This document shows, piece by piece, positions 1 through 11,542 of a stretch of 64,000 nt of DNA. The stretch's first letter is position 1. Every line of letters begins with the position of its first letter. The stretch is from Thamnidium elegans (lineage: Eukaryota > Mucoromycota > Mucoromycetes > Mucorales > Mucoraceae): NCBI GenBank assembly GCA_025201345.1, contig JAIXMG010000003.1, positions 682,001-746,000 of the forward strand. Reading direction: 5' to 3'. Made by a program: the position numbers and the translations under genes. Under the pieces are notes generated by a model. That model did not search any database. It was not told the origin of the DNA and saw only the letters and a program-made list of their open reading frames with translations.

Positions 1-842
1 CGCATTTAATATTTCCAATTGGTGCATTTATAAAATTTAATTAGCGGGCTATTTTTTATTAGCGTCTGGTTTCAGTAAGGTGATTCTTCACTATTATGAG
101 GCCGTTTGAAAGTCTGGTATTCGTACTCTTTTACAAAAGAATAGACTGTGAATCGAACCCATATCCATATCCTGAGAATAGTCTTTGTCTAATAAGTCCA
201 GTGCAAATACTTGCTAACGTATTTGTTGAGATAATCACGCAATTGGACAGGCATGACGGGCAACTTGTTCTCTTGAATTTATTTTTTATTCAAGCGTTTG
301 ATAAGAGTATCGGTTGAATCAACATATTTGATCCATTCGAACGCTTGAACATTATATTTTGTCAATGTTCTCTCTTCGTATATGCTATTATTTCTTGATT
401 CTTCTGCAATATTCTCGTCTATAATTTTTTCTTTTTACGTTCTTGTACTTCTGTTGGGTCTCTTCATTTGTTCACTTTGGGCTTTTCATCTTGTATTATT
501 ATACCATATTTGGAGCGCTTTCTATTAAACATAGCCGTTGTTTAAGAAGGACCATATCATTTTGTACTGACATAAAAGAAAATAAAAGCTCTAGAAAAAA
601 GCAGAATATGATAAAATAAATACAGCTTAGGTTGGTAAAATAGGGGGTCATCCCATTTATTTAATAATTGTTGTCACAACTTATTTTAACACACAAAATG
701 TTGTTTCAACTTGTTCTAGGCAAGAAAGTTAAACCCCCCCCCCACTTTTTTTTATTAAAAAAAAAAAAGGTTTAGTATAGATATACACTCTAGTTAATAA
801 TAAATAAATAATATGTATAACATCAAGTTATCTCGGGCAAAA
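1..842. other. Gene-poor stretch with a possible coding relic
   Basis: No intact gene is visible. On the minus strand a stretch reads open for about 51 codons (roughly 434 down to a stop at 279) with ordinary-looking amino acid composition. It is preceded in the same frame by a TAA and further open codons, and followed by short open pieces in other frames. This pattern fits a decayed coding sequence, perhaps transposon-derived, but I cannot name the family. The last ~250 bases hold homopolymer runs and the 3' flank of the Sec7 gene. Confidence 0.3.
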
Positions 843-2732
843 CTAAGACGACATAATCTCTTGCTGTAAAGAAAGTGATTTCTCTATCGAATCACAATAA
901 TTTTGAAACTTTATAATTTCGTGTAAAAGATAATGTGATTTTGCTTCCCAGTTGGATAAAACCTTTATACTTAATTTTAAGCAATTTGTGAACCTTTGTT
1001 CTACTCTTGGTTTAATATCACGGTGCTGATCCAAATCAATAGATAAGTTTTGTACGTATCGAATTAATACTTGTAATTGAGTTTCTTCATCTAGAATACT
1101 ACTGCTCATCATAGGTGTTGGTGCCTGCCAATCATTGATAATAGGTGTACCAGGTACCGATAAACAATCACCCCAGCCGTATTCCATTGAACTGACGCCA
1201 CCAGCCAAGGGCTCTTTACTTTCTCTAGCAGCCCAATAGTTACATGTTGATACCCACTCTAATACTTGTTCTGATGATCCTACTTGAAACAAAAATACAG
1301 ATCCATTGGATTGTTGTAATGCAAATGCATGTTGACGTTGTCGACTGTAGCCTGATGGTAATGCGTTAGCTAATGTATGCTTCAAGTCAACAGATCCCAT
1401 TAGTTGAGAACTGGACATCCAATCACCTCCTCCTACTACTGCTGTGTCACTGGTTGATGACATCTGTGAGGCACTATCAGAAAAAGTTGAATTGGATCGG
1501 GACATAATGGTACTACGAATGGTATGACGTTTATGACGACTACTTGTAGTTGTATCCAATTTATACATTCGAAGTTGACTACGTTCAATTACCATAAAAC
1601 AATCTCTCCAATCTCTATGTTTAGCTTTTTGACCGGTTCGTTCCAATAGATGTTTACGTACAACCATACCTTCTTTATAATAAGGTGCATTGCTGGTGTA
1701 ACACGTGGGTATATCAGTATTTTGAAGGTAAGATGCAATTGATTGATATTGCATTACTGATGAATTGGTTGAAGGAATAGAAGAGATTGAATTTTCTTCA
1801 ACGCCCACGATTGAATCACGTGCACCTTTCCAAATGATGGTACCGACACTACGCTTAAAAGCCGTACTAACTCGGTTATGAGAAGAAGGAGGAGAAGAAG
1901 GGTTTGTGATTTGACTATGACGAACACTAGAATACATTTGTTTCAATAAACTTTTTAACTCTAGTTGCCAAGACTTAGAACCTAAATTAAAACTAGACTG
2001 ACGAGAGAGTGTGGAGTCAATGGAGGGTGCATAATTAGAGGAACGTGAAGAAAAGGTACTTTGATTACTAGAGGTACGTTGAAGAGGGATCCAATCAACT
2101 GATTGAAATGAAAGTCCGCTACTTGTCCGATGATCGTCCTCTGATGCAGGAGTTTCTAATTGGGCATGAATAGCGTTCATAGTGTTCTTAACAAACGCTG
2201 TACGAGACATCTTTTTGTAGTCGCCCTGCGCTACATGAAGGTCCGTATTTAAAAGTAACAGTGAATAAACAATGGCATGGACGACGTCTAATTTGTTTGT
2301 TTGTTTAGATTGTTTAGTAAATGCGGTTATTTAAAATAATATATATAAAAGAGAATTACAGGAAGAAAGCTAATGAAAAAATGAAAGAAAAACTTTTTTT
2401 TTGAATAATACAATTTATACTTTACCAGTGGAACCAAAAATACATTTAGGATTACAATCAAAATAGCGTACAGCAAATTGAAACAATACACGGTCTATTT
2501 GTTGAGTTTCACCTTTTAAATGAAGTCTTGAACACAAATTACGAAAGGCTTGTTCCAAAACCAAATCTTTAAAATCAAAAAAGGTCATATAACATTCAAG
2601 TATCAAATGACTAGACGGCTTGCCGTTTCCTATCCATTCTACTATATGATCCAGATCATTATAAACCGTGTTGTCTTGATCCCAAATACGTTGTGCGTAT
2701 TCAAAAGCGCTGGTATCAATAATGGAAGACAT
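843..2732 (-). CDS. Sec7-PH domain Arf guanine-nucleotide exchange factor (EFA6/Yel1-like)
   Basis: Two exons: 2732-2426 and 2287-843, with a 138-bp GT-AG intron that splits the Sec7 domain; the model gives 583 aa. Joining them restores the Sec7 core: an FFDF motif followed by the A-R helix in exon 1, then an LLLLNTDLH motif and a basic FVKNT segment in exon 2. A serine-rich linker follows, then a split PH domain at about residues 306-450 (KEGMVVRKHLLER strand, then a helix around WVSTCNYWAA). Sec7 plus PH in this order is typical of the EFA6/PSD and Yel1 exchange factors, which load GTP on Arf6/Arf3-type GTPases at the plasma membrane. The N-terminus is short for the family, so an upstream exon may be missing. 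Function is inferred from family; target GTPase unknown. Confidence 0.88.
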
Positions 2733-3449
2733 GGAAAGAAAAAGTCACCTTTTAAAAACTGTTTGAGAAATCCTTTACACTTTCAATGGCAGCGATTGTG
2801 ACCGTTTCCATTGGGGGCATTGAAGGAGTTGTGAAGGCTCAACTCAGGGGGGTTGTTGTGAGCGCTTTACCAATTGTCGTATCATTTTTTTTAAAAATGT
2901 CGGTGTAACAACTGTTGCTTAGTTCCGACTTCTTTTTTTTTTTTTTTTTTTTTACATAAAAAGGAAAAAAAGTACCTAGATATGTATAAAAAGATCCGAG
3001 TTATATTTAATATTATATTTGTATAAACAAGAATTTTTTAATTGAGTATAAATACATAACGTAGTACTTAACGTTATATTATTTGTTTGTTAGTACGACT
3101 AGTTAAGTTCTCCTATTACAGTCTATGAACTAAAGAGGGAGAAAGGTATCTCCACTCCCTTTTAAATATATACGATAAACCAATAAAAGAAACCTGATTT
3201 ATAATATGAATTTAAGATTTTTTTTTTTAAAAAAAAAAAATGTCAACATTTTTTAGTGAAAAAAAAAGCATTGCATTTTGTACATGAAAACATAAAAAAA
3301 AGTACGATAAAAACTTCAATTGACTTTTTTTTTTGTTTGTTTACATATAAACCTTATTGTATTATATCTTGATTAATAAACAAGGCTTTAAATATAGACT
3401 CGGGTCTTATTTAGCTCCTGAAAAAAAATATAAATACATATAACCTCCT
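2733..3449. other. Intergenic, no gene seen
   Basis: This stretch holds the 5' flank of the Sec7 gene, a T run near 2932-2953 and a T11A12 palindromic tract near 3218-3240. No convincing coding stretch appears on either strand. Confidence 0.6.
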
Positions 3450-4508
3450 GATGCGATCGAATGCATTTTAAAAAAGTGGCATTAAGTGTGTAATGATATT
3501 ATGACTTTGGTAGCACAATTAATATAATGAGTTCAATAGATAACTCATTTGGTTTTGACAGGAAAGCATTACTATCGTTCGAAGCACGTATAAATATTAC
3601 GTGTGTGTCTTTTTTTTTGTTAGTACGTGGAAAGGTTGATTCCGTGTATAGGCCCCGGTTTCTTTTTATGTGGTTTTGAAAAAGAAAAAGTTATATGTGC
3701 TCAATTAAGTATACTACATTACATGTATAATGTATATACTTTAAAATTTAAAAGGCTTACAAAAAAGCTACATATATTGCTATTTATGGCGCCGATATTA
3801 AGATAATTCGGTCGGATCGTCCTAAACAGTTACTGTTGACCGATACAAAAAAAATATATTGCATTATAAGGGGGACGGGATTTACGACAGATAGTTTGAT
3901 TATACATTTTAGGGGGGGGGGGGGGAGAGCCATAAATCTATAATGTACTGGACTCGCTAGTAATTTTAATTTGTTCCTTTGTTCTATAAATTAAACTATT
4001 TTTCTACGCTAATTTTTTTTTTTCGATGTATTTGATAAACTATCGTTGTTTCAATAAATTTTAATGCTTTCAAAAGAGAGAGTTTTTTTTTAAAAAAAAT
4101 AAGTATACACACTTTGCTTTTACACACAGTCTCTTTTATTTTTTTAAAACACTTTTTTGTTTTTCTACGTTTTAAACTGTATTGTTTTATTATGGAAGCA
4201 GGGTCAGGACGATTTACACGTACTTCGCGCCATCGACTTTTTAACTGGACAGTAGCGGTCACTGAAATACTTTTTTTTTTCTTTTTAGGCGACACCCTGG
4301 CTATTCTCTTTTTAATAGCTCTAGAACCTTTTTAAAAATAAACTATTTTCTTGCTGTTAAAAAGTGTTGAATCATATTTCTATATAAAACAAACAAGGGA
4401 AGTAAGGGGATTTTTTTCTATCTTGATTTAGATTCTCCTTAGAAATTAATATAGTATTCAAAAATATGCATATGTTTTTTATGTCTGACAGAAATACCGT
4501 GTTTAATT
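3450..4508 (+). repeat. Diverged ~1 kb direct repeat, copy A
   Basis: This block aligns along its length with 7371-8376 in the same orientation, with many substitutions and small indels. Shared landmarks in order: GGTA(G/A)CACAATTAATAT near 3512, a GTGCTCAATTA block near 3696, a GCGCCGATATTAAGATAA block near 3788, a G run near 3913, a GCGCCATCGACTTTTTAAC block near 4227, CACCCTGGCTATT near 4293 and TGTCTGACAGAAAT near 4481. No intact ORF is conserved. A weak minus-strand reading around QLKSRWR is retained in both copies, so a decayed coding core is possible. The right edge meets the MULE relic. The repeat family is not recognised. Confidence 0.75.
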
Positions 4509-5698
4509 GAAAACAGACTTGAAATTCGTTTTTAAAATTGTTGTACTGTATAATACTTCAAAAGTTTCTTCATCTTCGCAATATATCATGCTGTTCAGCA
4601 TACTTCTTGTCTTACTACGCGCTTGGACACTTTCTTGTGTAGAACCTTGGACTTTTATTTCGGTTTCAATTTTTTTCCCAAGCTCGTTTGATATGTCAGT
4701 GACATAGTAAAATAGAGACGTAAGACTTCTTTTATAGCAGATATTTCAGTTACACTGCAGTCGACCAAAATTTTTTTTAACAGAAAGTTCACTAACAACA
4801 CTAATGATTCAATTTAGCCATTGAACAAAAACAGGTTGGTTTTCGCGGTCAGTAATAAAAAAGCAAATGGGCACACCTTTGTTAGTGATTTGGCTTCGAA
4901 CAACAATAGTAAACAAGTAGGCATCATCATGATGTTTTTGGAAAGAAATACAAAAATTATGGGTAGAGTCTAAGGACCATTCTTGAGCATTTTTTAATAG
5001 TTTTACTTGCCAGGGGGACATCCAAGAGACGAGAAAAAGACCAGAAGAGATATGTAATTTATATAAAGTAAAATTGTTTTTTTGTTTTTTCAGGTATTGC
5101 ATCCAAAGTTCAACACTAACTTTGTCGGTATAGTATTTTCTTGGTAGTTTGTTCATACGGCTTAGGATCATATTTTGTACGTCATGGTATTGCACTAGGA
5201 GAGGGAGGGAACTTGGCATGGTTTAAATTATGTTCAAACTGGTTCATAATATACACATACACTTAGTAAAAGGCATTGTTGCATACAATAAGCTTGGGAA
5301 TACCTACATTATCTAATTCTTCGTCATTCAGTCTAAGTAATGATTTGATTGATTTCCAGTCCATATGCTTCTCAACAAGTGATCCAATTCATTTTTTTAT
5401 ATTAGGAGACAAACGAGATTCTTCCATCACAGATTCAAGGTTAAAAGGGTCATGATTCAAATGTTTCCAGTAATAAACAACTTCAACTTCACCGTTAATA
5501 TAGTTTTTATTAGTAATATAGGAAATACAACCAACTTTGATCGAGGGAGCCGCTTTTCTTTTTTTGACAACAGGAGATTAAATCAAATTATTATTACTGT
5601 TTTCACCTTCGTCAACTGATACTACAATAGTTTTTAAGAAAACATGTTAAAACGCGTTGAATAAAGGGAAAAAACCACTTTATCTTTAGATGAAGACA
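4509..5698 (-). pseudogene. MULE-type transposase relic
   Basis: Reading down the minus strand from about 5698, translated pieces in shifting frames give a zinc-finger-like leader, an open 136-codon block (5219-4809) and a tail to about 4510. The block contains a DSTHNF stretch followed by FTIVVRSQ and a PxxFFITDRE segment ending in a WL motif. Past its stop a second frame gives DCSVTEISAIKEVL, the usual next acidic motif of MULE transposases, and a third gives a helical tail. In-frame stops (for example a TGA where tryptophan is expected near 5389) and frame changes show it is dead. MULE assignment is from motif order, not from a database search. It sits between the two ~1 kb direct repeats. 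Confidence 0.6.
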
Positions 5699-6713
5699 TG
5701 TAAACGGTTATTTAATAAAAAACGACAAGATACAATAGTAAAACAAAAGGAGTTTGGTTTTTGTACACTAAATAAAAGTAGAAAGAACTAAAGACTTTAA
5801 GATTTCTATTGCAATATATGTATATATGAGTAGGTCTTCCAATAGTTATACACTCAGTTTATTAATGAATACCATCTTGAAATAATATAATATATTTTAC
5901 AGAATCAGATAATTATGGACTGTTATCTTCATACAAGCATGTATAAATAAAAGTATAAATATATATAAGTGTATCCTTTTCTTCCTCATAACAATTCAAT
6001 ACAGAAAGTAATCATAGTTTAAAAGTATGTTTGTTTATTTATAATAGGTTTGAAATTGTTTGATCTCTAACATAAATAGAATACAATACAATAAAAAAAA
6101 TTAAGAAAATCGTTTTTGTTACTGTGTTGGAAAACCAATTTTTGTGAACTCACACCCATTTAACAATACAACTTTTCACTTCACTCTAATTCTACAAGCT
6201 TTCCTCACAGTTTTTTATCTTTATGTCTTATTTTTCAGAAACAGTTCCTGAGAACTGGGATTTCTTGGATTGTATTAAAAGAAAAATGAACGAGAAGTCA
6301 TTTACCAGTTACTCTCTGGAGATTTTGCTAAATGGCACATGTTTTACTGATGCTACGACCTGTGGATACGAACTGTTCATTGCTCAAGAATATCGCCAAC
6401 TCTGCTTTTTTTTTCTGGTGTGAAAATGCAACCCTTTATAATATACATACTTTACTAACATATAACTACTTCTTTTTTGCGTTTAAGCTCAGTTTACTCT
6501 ATATGCTCAATGATCGATTGGTTGGAACTGTTTCTCAGTATTTAGCAGGCGATTCGCTCACAGGGCCTTATCAAAAGCTTGCTTGGTTATAGTGAACCCC
6601 TAACTTGGGTAAACACAAATAACAGCCACGTACTCGTTTCCTGTGTTTTTTTTTCTTACTCTATCGCAAAATAAGGAGATGCTTTAAGCCGTCGTTGTTT
6701 CACTTTTGTCAAT
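5699..6713. other. No confident gene; short open frames only
   Basis: Plus-strand open stretches at 6223-6423 and 6332-6592 are interrupted and frame-shifted relative to each other. They might be one decayed coding region or chance, and I see no family motif. The rest is AT-rich, with no RNA gene recognised. Confidence 0.35.
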
Positions 6714-7277
6714 ATGTCCAGTTTAACAAACGGTAAGCATGTAATTTGTTTTTAAATACAACGCTGTTTTTTGGGTAATTCTAGGTACACGTTCTATTTA
6801 CACGTTCAGAAAAGAAAGTGTAGCGTACTACTTTTTACTTACCTTTATAAAGTCCCAAAAAAAAAAAAAAAAAAAAAAAACGCCACATATTTTTGTCTGA
6901 ACGTGTAAATAGAACGCGTATCTAGAATTCCTCTGTTTTTTTTTGTAGCGCTTAAAAGCTACTGTCAGGTTTCTAAATCTAAATCAACACTACACGGTTT
7001 TTTCGGTAAAGACAACTGCCGTAAAGAATTAATTGCTACTTGGTTTGAGTTACATACGGATTATGAAGATGCTATGAAGCTTTTGATGAGAAAGTCTAAG
7101 CAAGTATATTAGGATACCACAAAGAATCCATACAAATCCACAACAATCCCAGGCTTGAGTCTCTTGTTTGCGCAATCTGTAGTCCAAACGTTAGCTATGA
7201 AGAACGAAGCACGAGTCTTAGATGAAGCGACCAACACCATAACAGATAAAAATTCTAAAAAAAGAAGCAATAAATGA
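6714..7277 (+). pseudogene. Small two-exon gene of unknown family with an in-frame TAG
   Basis: Exon 1 (6714-6732) starts with ATG and ends in a good GTAAGC donor. Exon 2 starts at 6949 after a TTTGTAG acceptor and continues in frame. It encodes 60 residues rich in Lys and aromatics (an HGFFGKDNC segment) to a TAG at 7110. The same frame then stays open for 54 more codons to a TGA at 7275, ending in a Lys-rich tail. The likely explanation is a CAG-to-TAG change that cut a ~115-aa protein. Alternatively the gene simply ends at 7112. The intron carries a MITE-like hairpin (6777-6929). No known domain is recognised. Confidence 0.4.
6777..6929. mobile_element. MITE-like hairpin inside an intron
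   Basis: The ends are inverted repeats of about 34 bp. The left end begins AATTCTAGGTACACGTTC and runs through a TATTTACACGTTCAGA block; the right end is its reverse complement with about three mismatches. The ~85-bp middle is AT-rich with a long A run near 6857. Size and structure fit a short non-autonomous DNA transposon. CTAG occurs inside both ends, so a TA or CTAG target duplication is possible, but the exact boundary is uncertain. Confidence 0.6.
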
Positions 7278-7370
7278 AGATTATACTACAATTTGTTTTA
7301 TATATACTTGTATTTTTACGTTTGTTAATCATTTTTATTTGTACACTTATACTTATTATTCAAGCTTATT

Positions 7371-8376
7371 TTATGCCGCGGTCAAATGCAATGATTTTTC
7401 TTTTTTTGGTAACACAATTAATATTGAACGCAGTTCAATAGATAATTCATTTTGGATTTGACAGCGAAGTATCACTAACGCTAGAAGCGCATGTGAATAT
7501 TGTGTGTGTAGTTTTTTTTGTTTTGTTTAATTCCTATTTTGCTTCCATGTATAGGTTCCGGTCTCTCTTAATGTATGTGTCTTTTTAACAAAAGAAAAGT
7601 TATTACATGTGCTCAATTAGGTAGAATACATTAGTACAGAGAAAAAAAAATACATTTTTTAAATATACAAAAGACATATAATTGTTTATGTAGCGCCAAT
7701 ATTAAGATAACTCGGTCAGATTATCCTAATAAACTGCTACTGTTGACCAATACTCAAAAAGTATTTGTATAATTAAAAGAGGGGAAAAATATTTTTACTA
7801 CATAGTTTGATTATACATTTGGGGGGGAGGAGGAGAAGGTGTATATTTATAATGCATTGGATTCTTTAGTGGTTTATTTTAATTTGCTCCTTTATTCTAT
7901 GAAACTATTTTTTTTTCTTCCATGATAATCTACAGTCAATTTTTTGCTGCTTCAATAAAGTTTTTATTAAGAAAAAAAACCAGAAAAAAGCGAGCATACT
8001 TTTTTCTGTTTTACGCACAGTCTTTTTTATTCTTTTAGAACGCTTTTTGTTTCTTTTATGTTCTAAAAACTACATTGTTTTATTTATGGAAGCAGGATCA
8101 GATATTTTTTTATTCATACATTGCGCCATCGACTTTTTAACTGGATAGTGGTCACTGAAATATACCTTTTAAGTGGCACCCTGGCTATTTCTTTAAAAAA
8201 AGGTTCTAGAACTTTTGTTTTTTTTTCGTAAAACTATTTTGTTAAAAAAGTATACTTTATAAAACAAAGAAAGTAAGGGGGATTGTGTTCTATCCCGGCC
8301 CGATTCCTCTTAGAAATTAATATTACAGAGATGTGCATATGTTGATGTCAGACAGAAATGGTATGGTCTAATTGAA
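7371..8376 (+). repeat. Diverged ~1 kb direct repeat, copy B
   Basis: Second copy of the block at 3450-4508, same orientation, about 3.9 kb downstream. All landmarks seen in copy A recur in the same order, including the G-rich run (near 7819), the GCGCCATCGACTTTTTAAC block (near 8122) and the CAGACAGAAAT block (near 8351). The level of divergence suggests an old duplication or two old insertions of the same element. The pair could be the long terminal repeats of an old element, two independent insertions, or a segmental duplication. Confidence 0.75.
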
Positions 8377-8397
8377 AGTTCCCACAAAAGGGTTACC

Positions 8398-8400
<3 letters not shown>

Positions 8401-8446
<46 letters not shown>
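8401..8446. repeat. Poly-T tract (46 T)
   Basis: An uninterrupted run of 46 thymines lies directly after the end of repeat copy B. On the minus strand it would be an A tail, so it could mark a retroposed insertion, though no retroelement body is recognised next to it. Confidence 0.9.
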
Positions 8447-8449
<3 letters not shown>

Positions 8450-9760
8450 TCTGAGATCATGTTAAGCATACAAAAAGCCTGAAGGATAATAGGTAAAATA
8501 TCAAACGTGTTTTTTTAAAAAAAAAGAAAGCTTAGACTGTCTGCGCAAACTAGTACTAATTAAACTAAAGTCTATTTTTTTTTTTTTGGTTATACAGGTC
8601 TAGTAATTTCAGGGCAACTATATAATTCCTCTCTTTCCCTTTATTAAAGATAAAACGAGTTGTGTTGTAAGCATATCTTTTGGTTTTTATATCATTTAAA
8701 TAGCGGATTAAGAGTGGAAAGGGAACTTTAAAGTACCCCCTTTTTTTTTTCTTATCTTGTAATAAACTAGTAACAATCGAGTTTTACGATCAAAAGATGC
8801 GACCCCTCTCTCTTTTTTTTATACGCTCGTTTTTTTAATATATATTTTAAGCTTATGACGAATTTTTTAGCCCTGTTTTTTTTTGTGGAACAAGTACGAA
8901 AATTCTATATTCTGAAGATAAAATATGTAGAATGTTGAGAAAACAAATAAACTGATTTTTTATATTCTGTAGTTAAGCGTTTTGCCGCAATTGTTCAAAT
9001 AAACAGCCATTGCACCTGATTACAAAAAAATGGCTATGTTAAATCACAAGCCTCTTTTTTTGAATTAAATAGAAAACTGGTTTCACGACAGTTTATAGTC
9101 TATAAAAAAAGACTAATTTTTTTTTTATAAAAAAAGAAAAAAGTCATCTTGGAAGAAGAAGAAGAGAAAAAGGTGGGCTTAAAAATGATAATATATTATA
9201 ATAAACAATAACGAAAATAGATTCCCTTTCTATCTTTTATGTTATTGCAGATAAAAGATGTAAATAAGCAAAAATTTATATAGCAAAATAAGCTATATAT
9301 GGATATAAAAAGAAGGAGAGATCCAATAACAAAGTAGTAGTTGTTACTCACAATTATATAATTATCAATTAAAAGAGAGGAGACTTAAAAAAAAAAAAAA
9401 TTAAAGTTATTCACGTTACACGTCCCAGATTACCCAAGAAGCACTTGTATAAAAAAAAACCCGAAAATATGGCACAACCACATGTATAGATGCTTAAACA
9501 AAGAAAAAAGAAAAAAAAGTCATTAAAATGGATAAGGACATGTGACGCAAGTTAAAAAAGGTACAGCACTAAGGGAAAAAAGAAGCCCATGTTTCGATAG
9601 ATTAAACTCATACATAGTGAAACATTACCAACAAGATTTTTTTATTATAATTATTTTTCTAGAAGATAAAGGGAGAGGGGGGATATATGTACTGTACAAA
9701 AAAAAAAATAAAAAATAAAAAAGAGTGATTATATGTATGCAAAACAAAAACAAAGATTCT
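8447..9760. other. Intergenic, no gene seen
   Basis: This is AT-rich sequence with several T and A runs and no coding stretch on either strand that I would defend. The right part is the 3' flank of the glycosyltransferase gene. Confidence 0.55.
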
Positions 9761-10970
9761 TTAATTAGAAACAGGCTTCTTTTTCTTGTTTACTGCAGTC
9801 TTTTTTGCCATCTGTTTTTCTAATTTAGTGTCTATTTGGTCCAGCCAAGTATCATTAATATACCAAAAATTACTATCAATTAACTTTTGTTTCTTATCTT
9901 CACCAATCTATATAATAAAAAGTTAATAAACATATAAAGAGAGAGAGAGATTACAAACTTACAAGGTAGTTGGCATGCACTATAAATGGCTTGATACCAT
10001 GTTTGTTTGGCAAATCATGAGTATAATAAACAAACCCATTTGGAAAATGTAAGACGTCAAGCAAAACGACGCAAGTAGTTCGGAGATCCATGTTAAGGTT
10101 ATTCAAGGCATCATTCATCGAACCTTGTTGAGTTTTACCTTCAACCGTATCTTGTATACGAATAGTTTCAGCCAACAATTGCTTCATTTCAATTGTAGCT
10201 CTCATAAGATAAAAACCAGAATTGATTTCTTGCTGGTTAAAACCTTCTTGTTGAAATAAAACGTGTGTCTCTGGTCTAATCTGTAAAAAAGTATTTACAT
10301 ATTCTACTATACGGGGCCTTAACCATACAATATCAACATCAGAAAAGAATACATTAATATCGAGATAGAGTAATTGTTGTACTACAAGTGTTTTAGAATG
10401 TGTAATCACTCGATACTCTTGGCTAAAATATGTTTTAAATTCTGCTTCTACTTGTTGGTGAAACCAAATATCTGGTATTAATGATGCTCTATCTCCATAA
10501 CCAGTTAAGCTTAAATGATCATATAACTTTTGGTCAAAACAAAAGATTAGAAACTTTTCTTGACCGGTACGCTGTAACGATTCAATCCAATTATAAACAT
10601 GATTACGCATACCGTAATTTGCTGTAGCGATAATCAGTACTCGATCTTCTAATAGATTGGCATTGATTTTCTTTAATAGTTCCTTTGGTGGTGCGGGTAA
10701 TATATCCGGTATTTCAATCCATGGTTTAATATTAGTTTCTTCTTCTACTACCGCAATTTCTTGTTCTTGTTCACATTGACATTCTTGTGGTGGTATAGAA
10801 TCAATTGTTTGATTTGATGTGTCAAAAAATGTCTGTTCGTCACTTAGATAACTCGAGTCTGCAACTCTAGATGTTGAATGACTATAGAGATGAGTCAAGT
10901 AGACAAAAGAAGATAAAAGTAACAAAATTGCTGCTATAAACAGGCCTTTCCTTTTGTCTATTAAAGCCAT
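9761..10970 (-). CDS. GT77-like nucleotide-diphospho-sugar transferase (type II membrane protein)
   Basis: Two exons, 10970-9963 and 9907-9761, give 384 aa. I chose the ATG at 10970 because it places a clean signal anchor (about residues 9-27) at the N-terminus; an upstream in-frame ATG would add 32 residues. A short stem follows. Then comes the catalytic domain, with an IIATANYGMRNHVYNW start, a Lys/leucine-rich helix, the DVD metal/nucleotide-binding motif (about residues 211-213, in FFSDVDIVWL), and an INSGFYLM motif. This matches the PF03407 nucleotide-diphospho-sugar transferase family (GT77: galactosyl-, xylosyl- or arabinosyltransferases). It probably acts in the Golgi on glycoproteins or cell-wall glycans; donor and acceptor cannot be read from the sequence. 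Confidence 0.85.
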
Positions 10971-11197
10971 TTTTTTTTCTTTTTGTGTAATAAGATAAAA
11001 AGAAGGGGAAAAAAACGAAAGAAAGTTCTGCCCTAAATAAAGCAAAGAAATATATCGGTCTTTCAAGTTGTCAAGGTTACCTCACTGGTGGTGGCTTGCG
11101 GGAGGAAAAAAGAAAAGGCGCTTACAGAAAAATCAACGCGTACTTGAAAATAAATCTTCTTTCCCATCCAAAAGTACTTTTTTTTTTAATTGAAGAA
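10971..11197. promoter_or_regulatory. Divergent promoter region
   Basis: This 227-bp gap separates the divergent start codons of the glycosyltransferase (minus) and the Caprin-like gene (plus). It must hold both promoters. No specific factor site is identified. Confidence 0.5.
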
Positions 11198-11493
11198 ATG
11201 ACAAAATCAACAAGTAAAACGAAAACTTCAAAAAAGTATCAAAAAAAGAGGTCAAATAATACAGTTCATCCTTATATTGAATGTGTTCAACAAGAAATAA
11301 ACGGTTTACAAGAAGAATTAGTAAGAACAATAAAAAATAAATAAATAAAAGAAACCCCCCCCCCCTTTAACAAAAAAAGTTTACACAGACTTTATTGGAA
11401 TCAAAACAAGAGTTAACGACTGAAGAAGAAACACAATTAGCTATTACAAGAGCTTGTCTTGAACGTTATCAAGGTACTCTTGCTAAGCTTGTA

Positions 11494-11542
<49 letters not shown>

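Noticed and set aside
96..317. 73-codon plus-strand frame at the window start
   Set aside because: Composition is uninformative, and a better minus-strand coding relic overlaps it.
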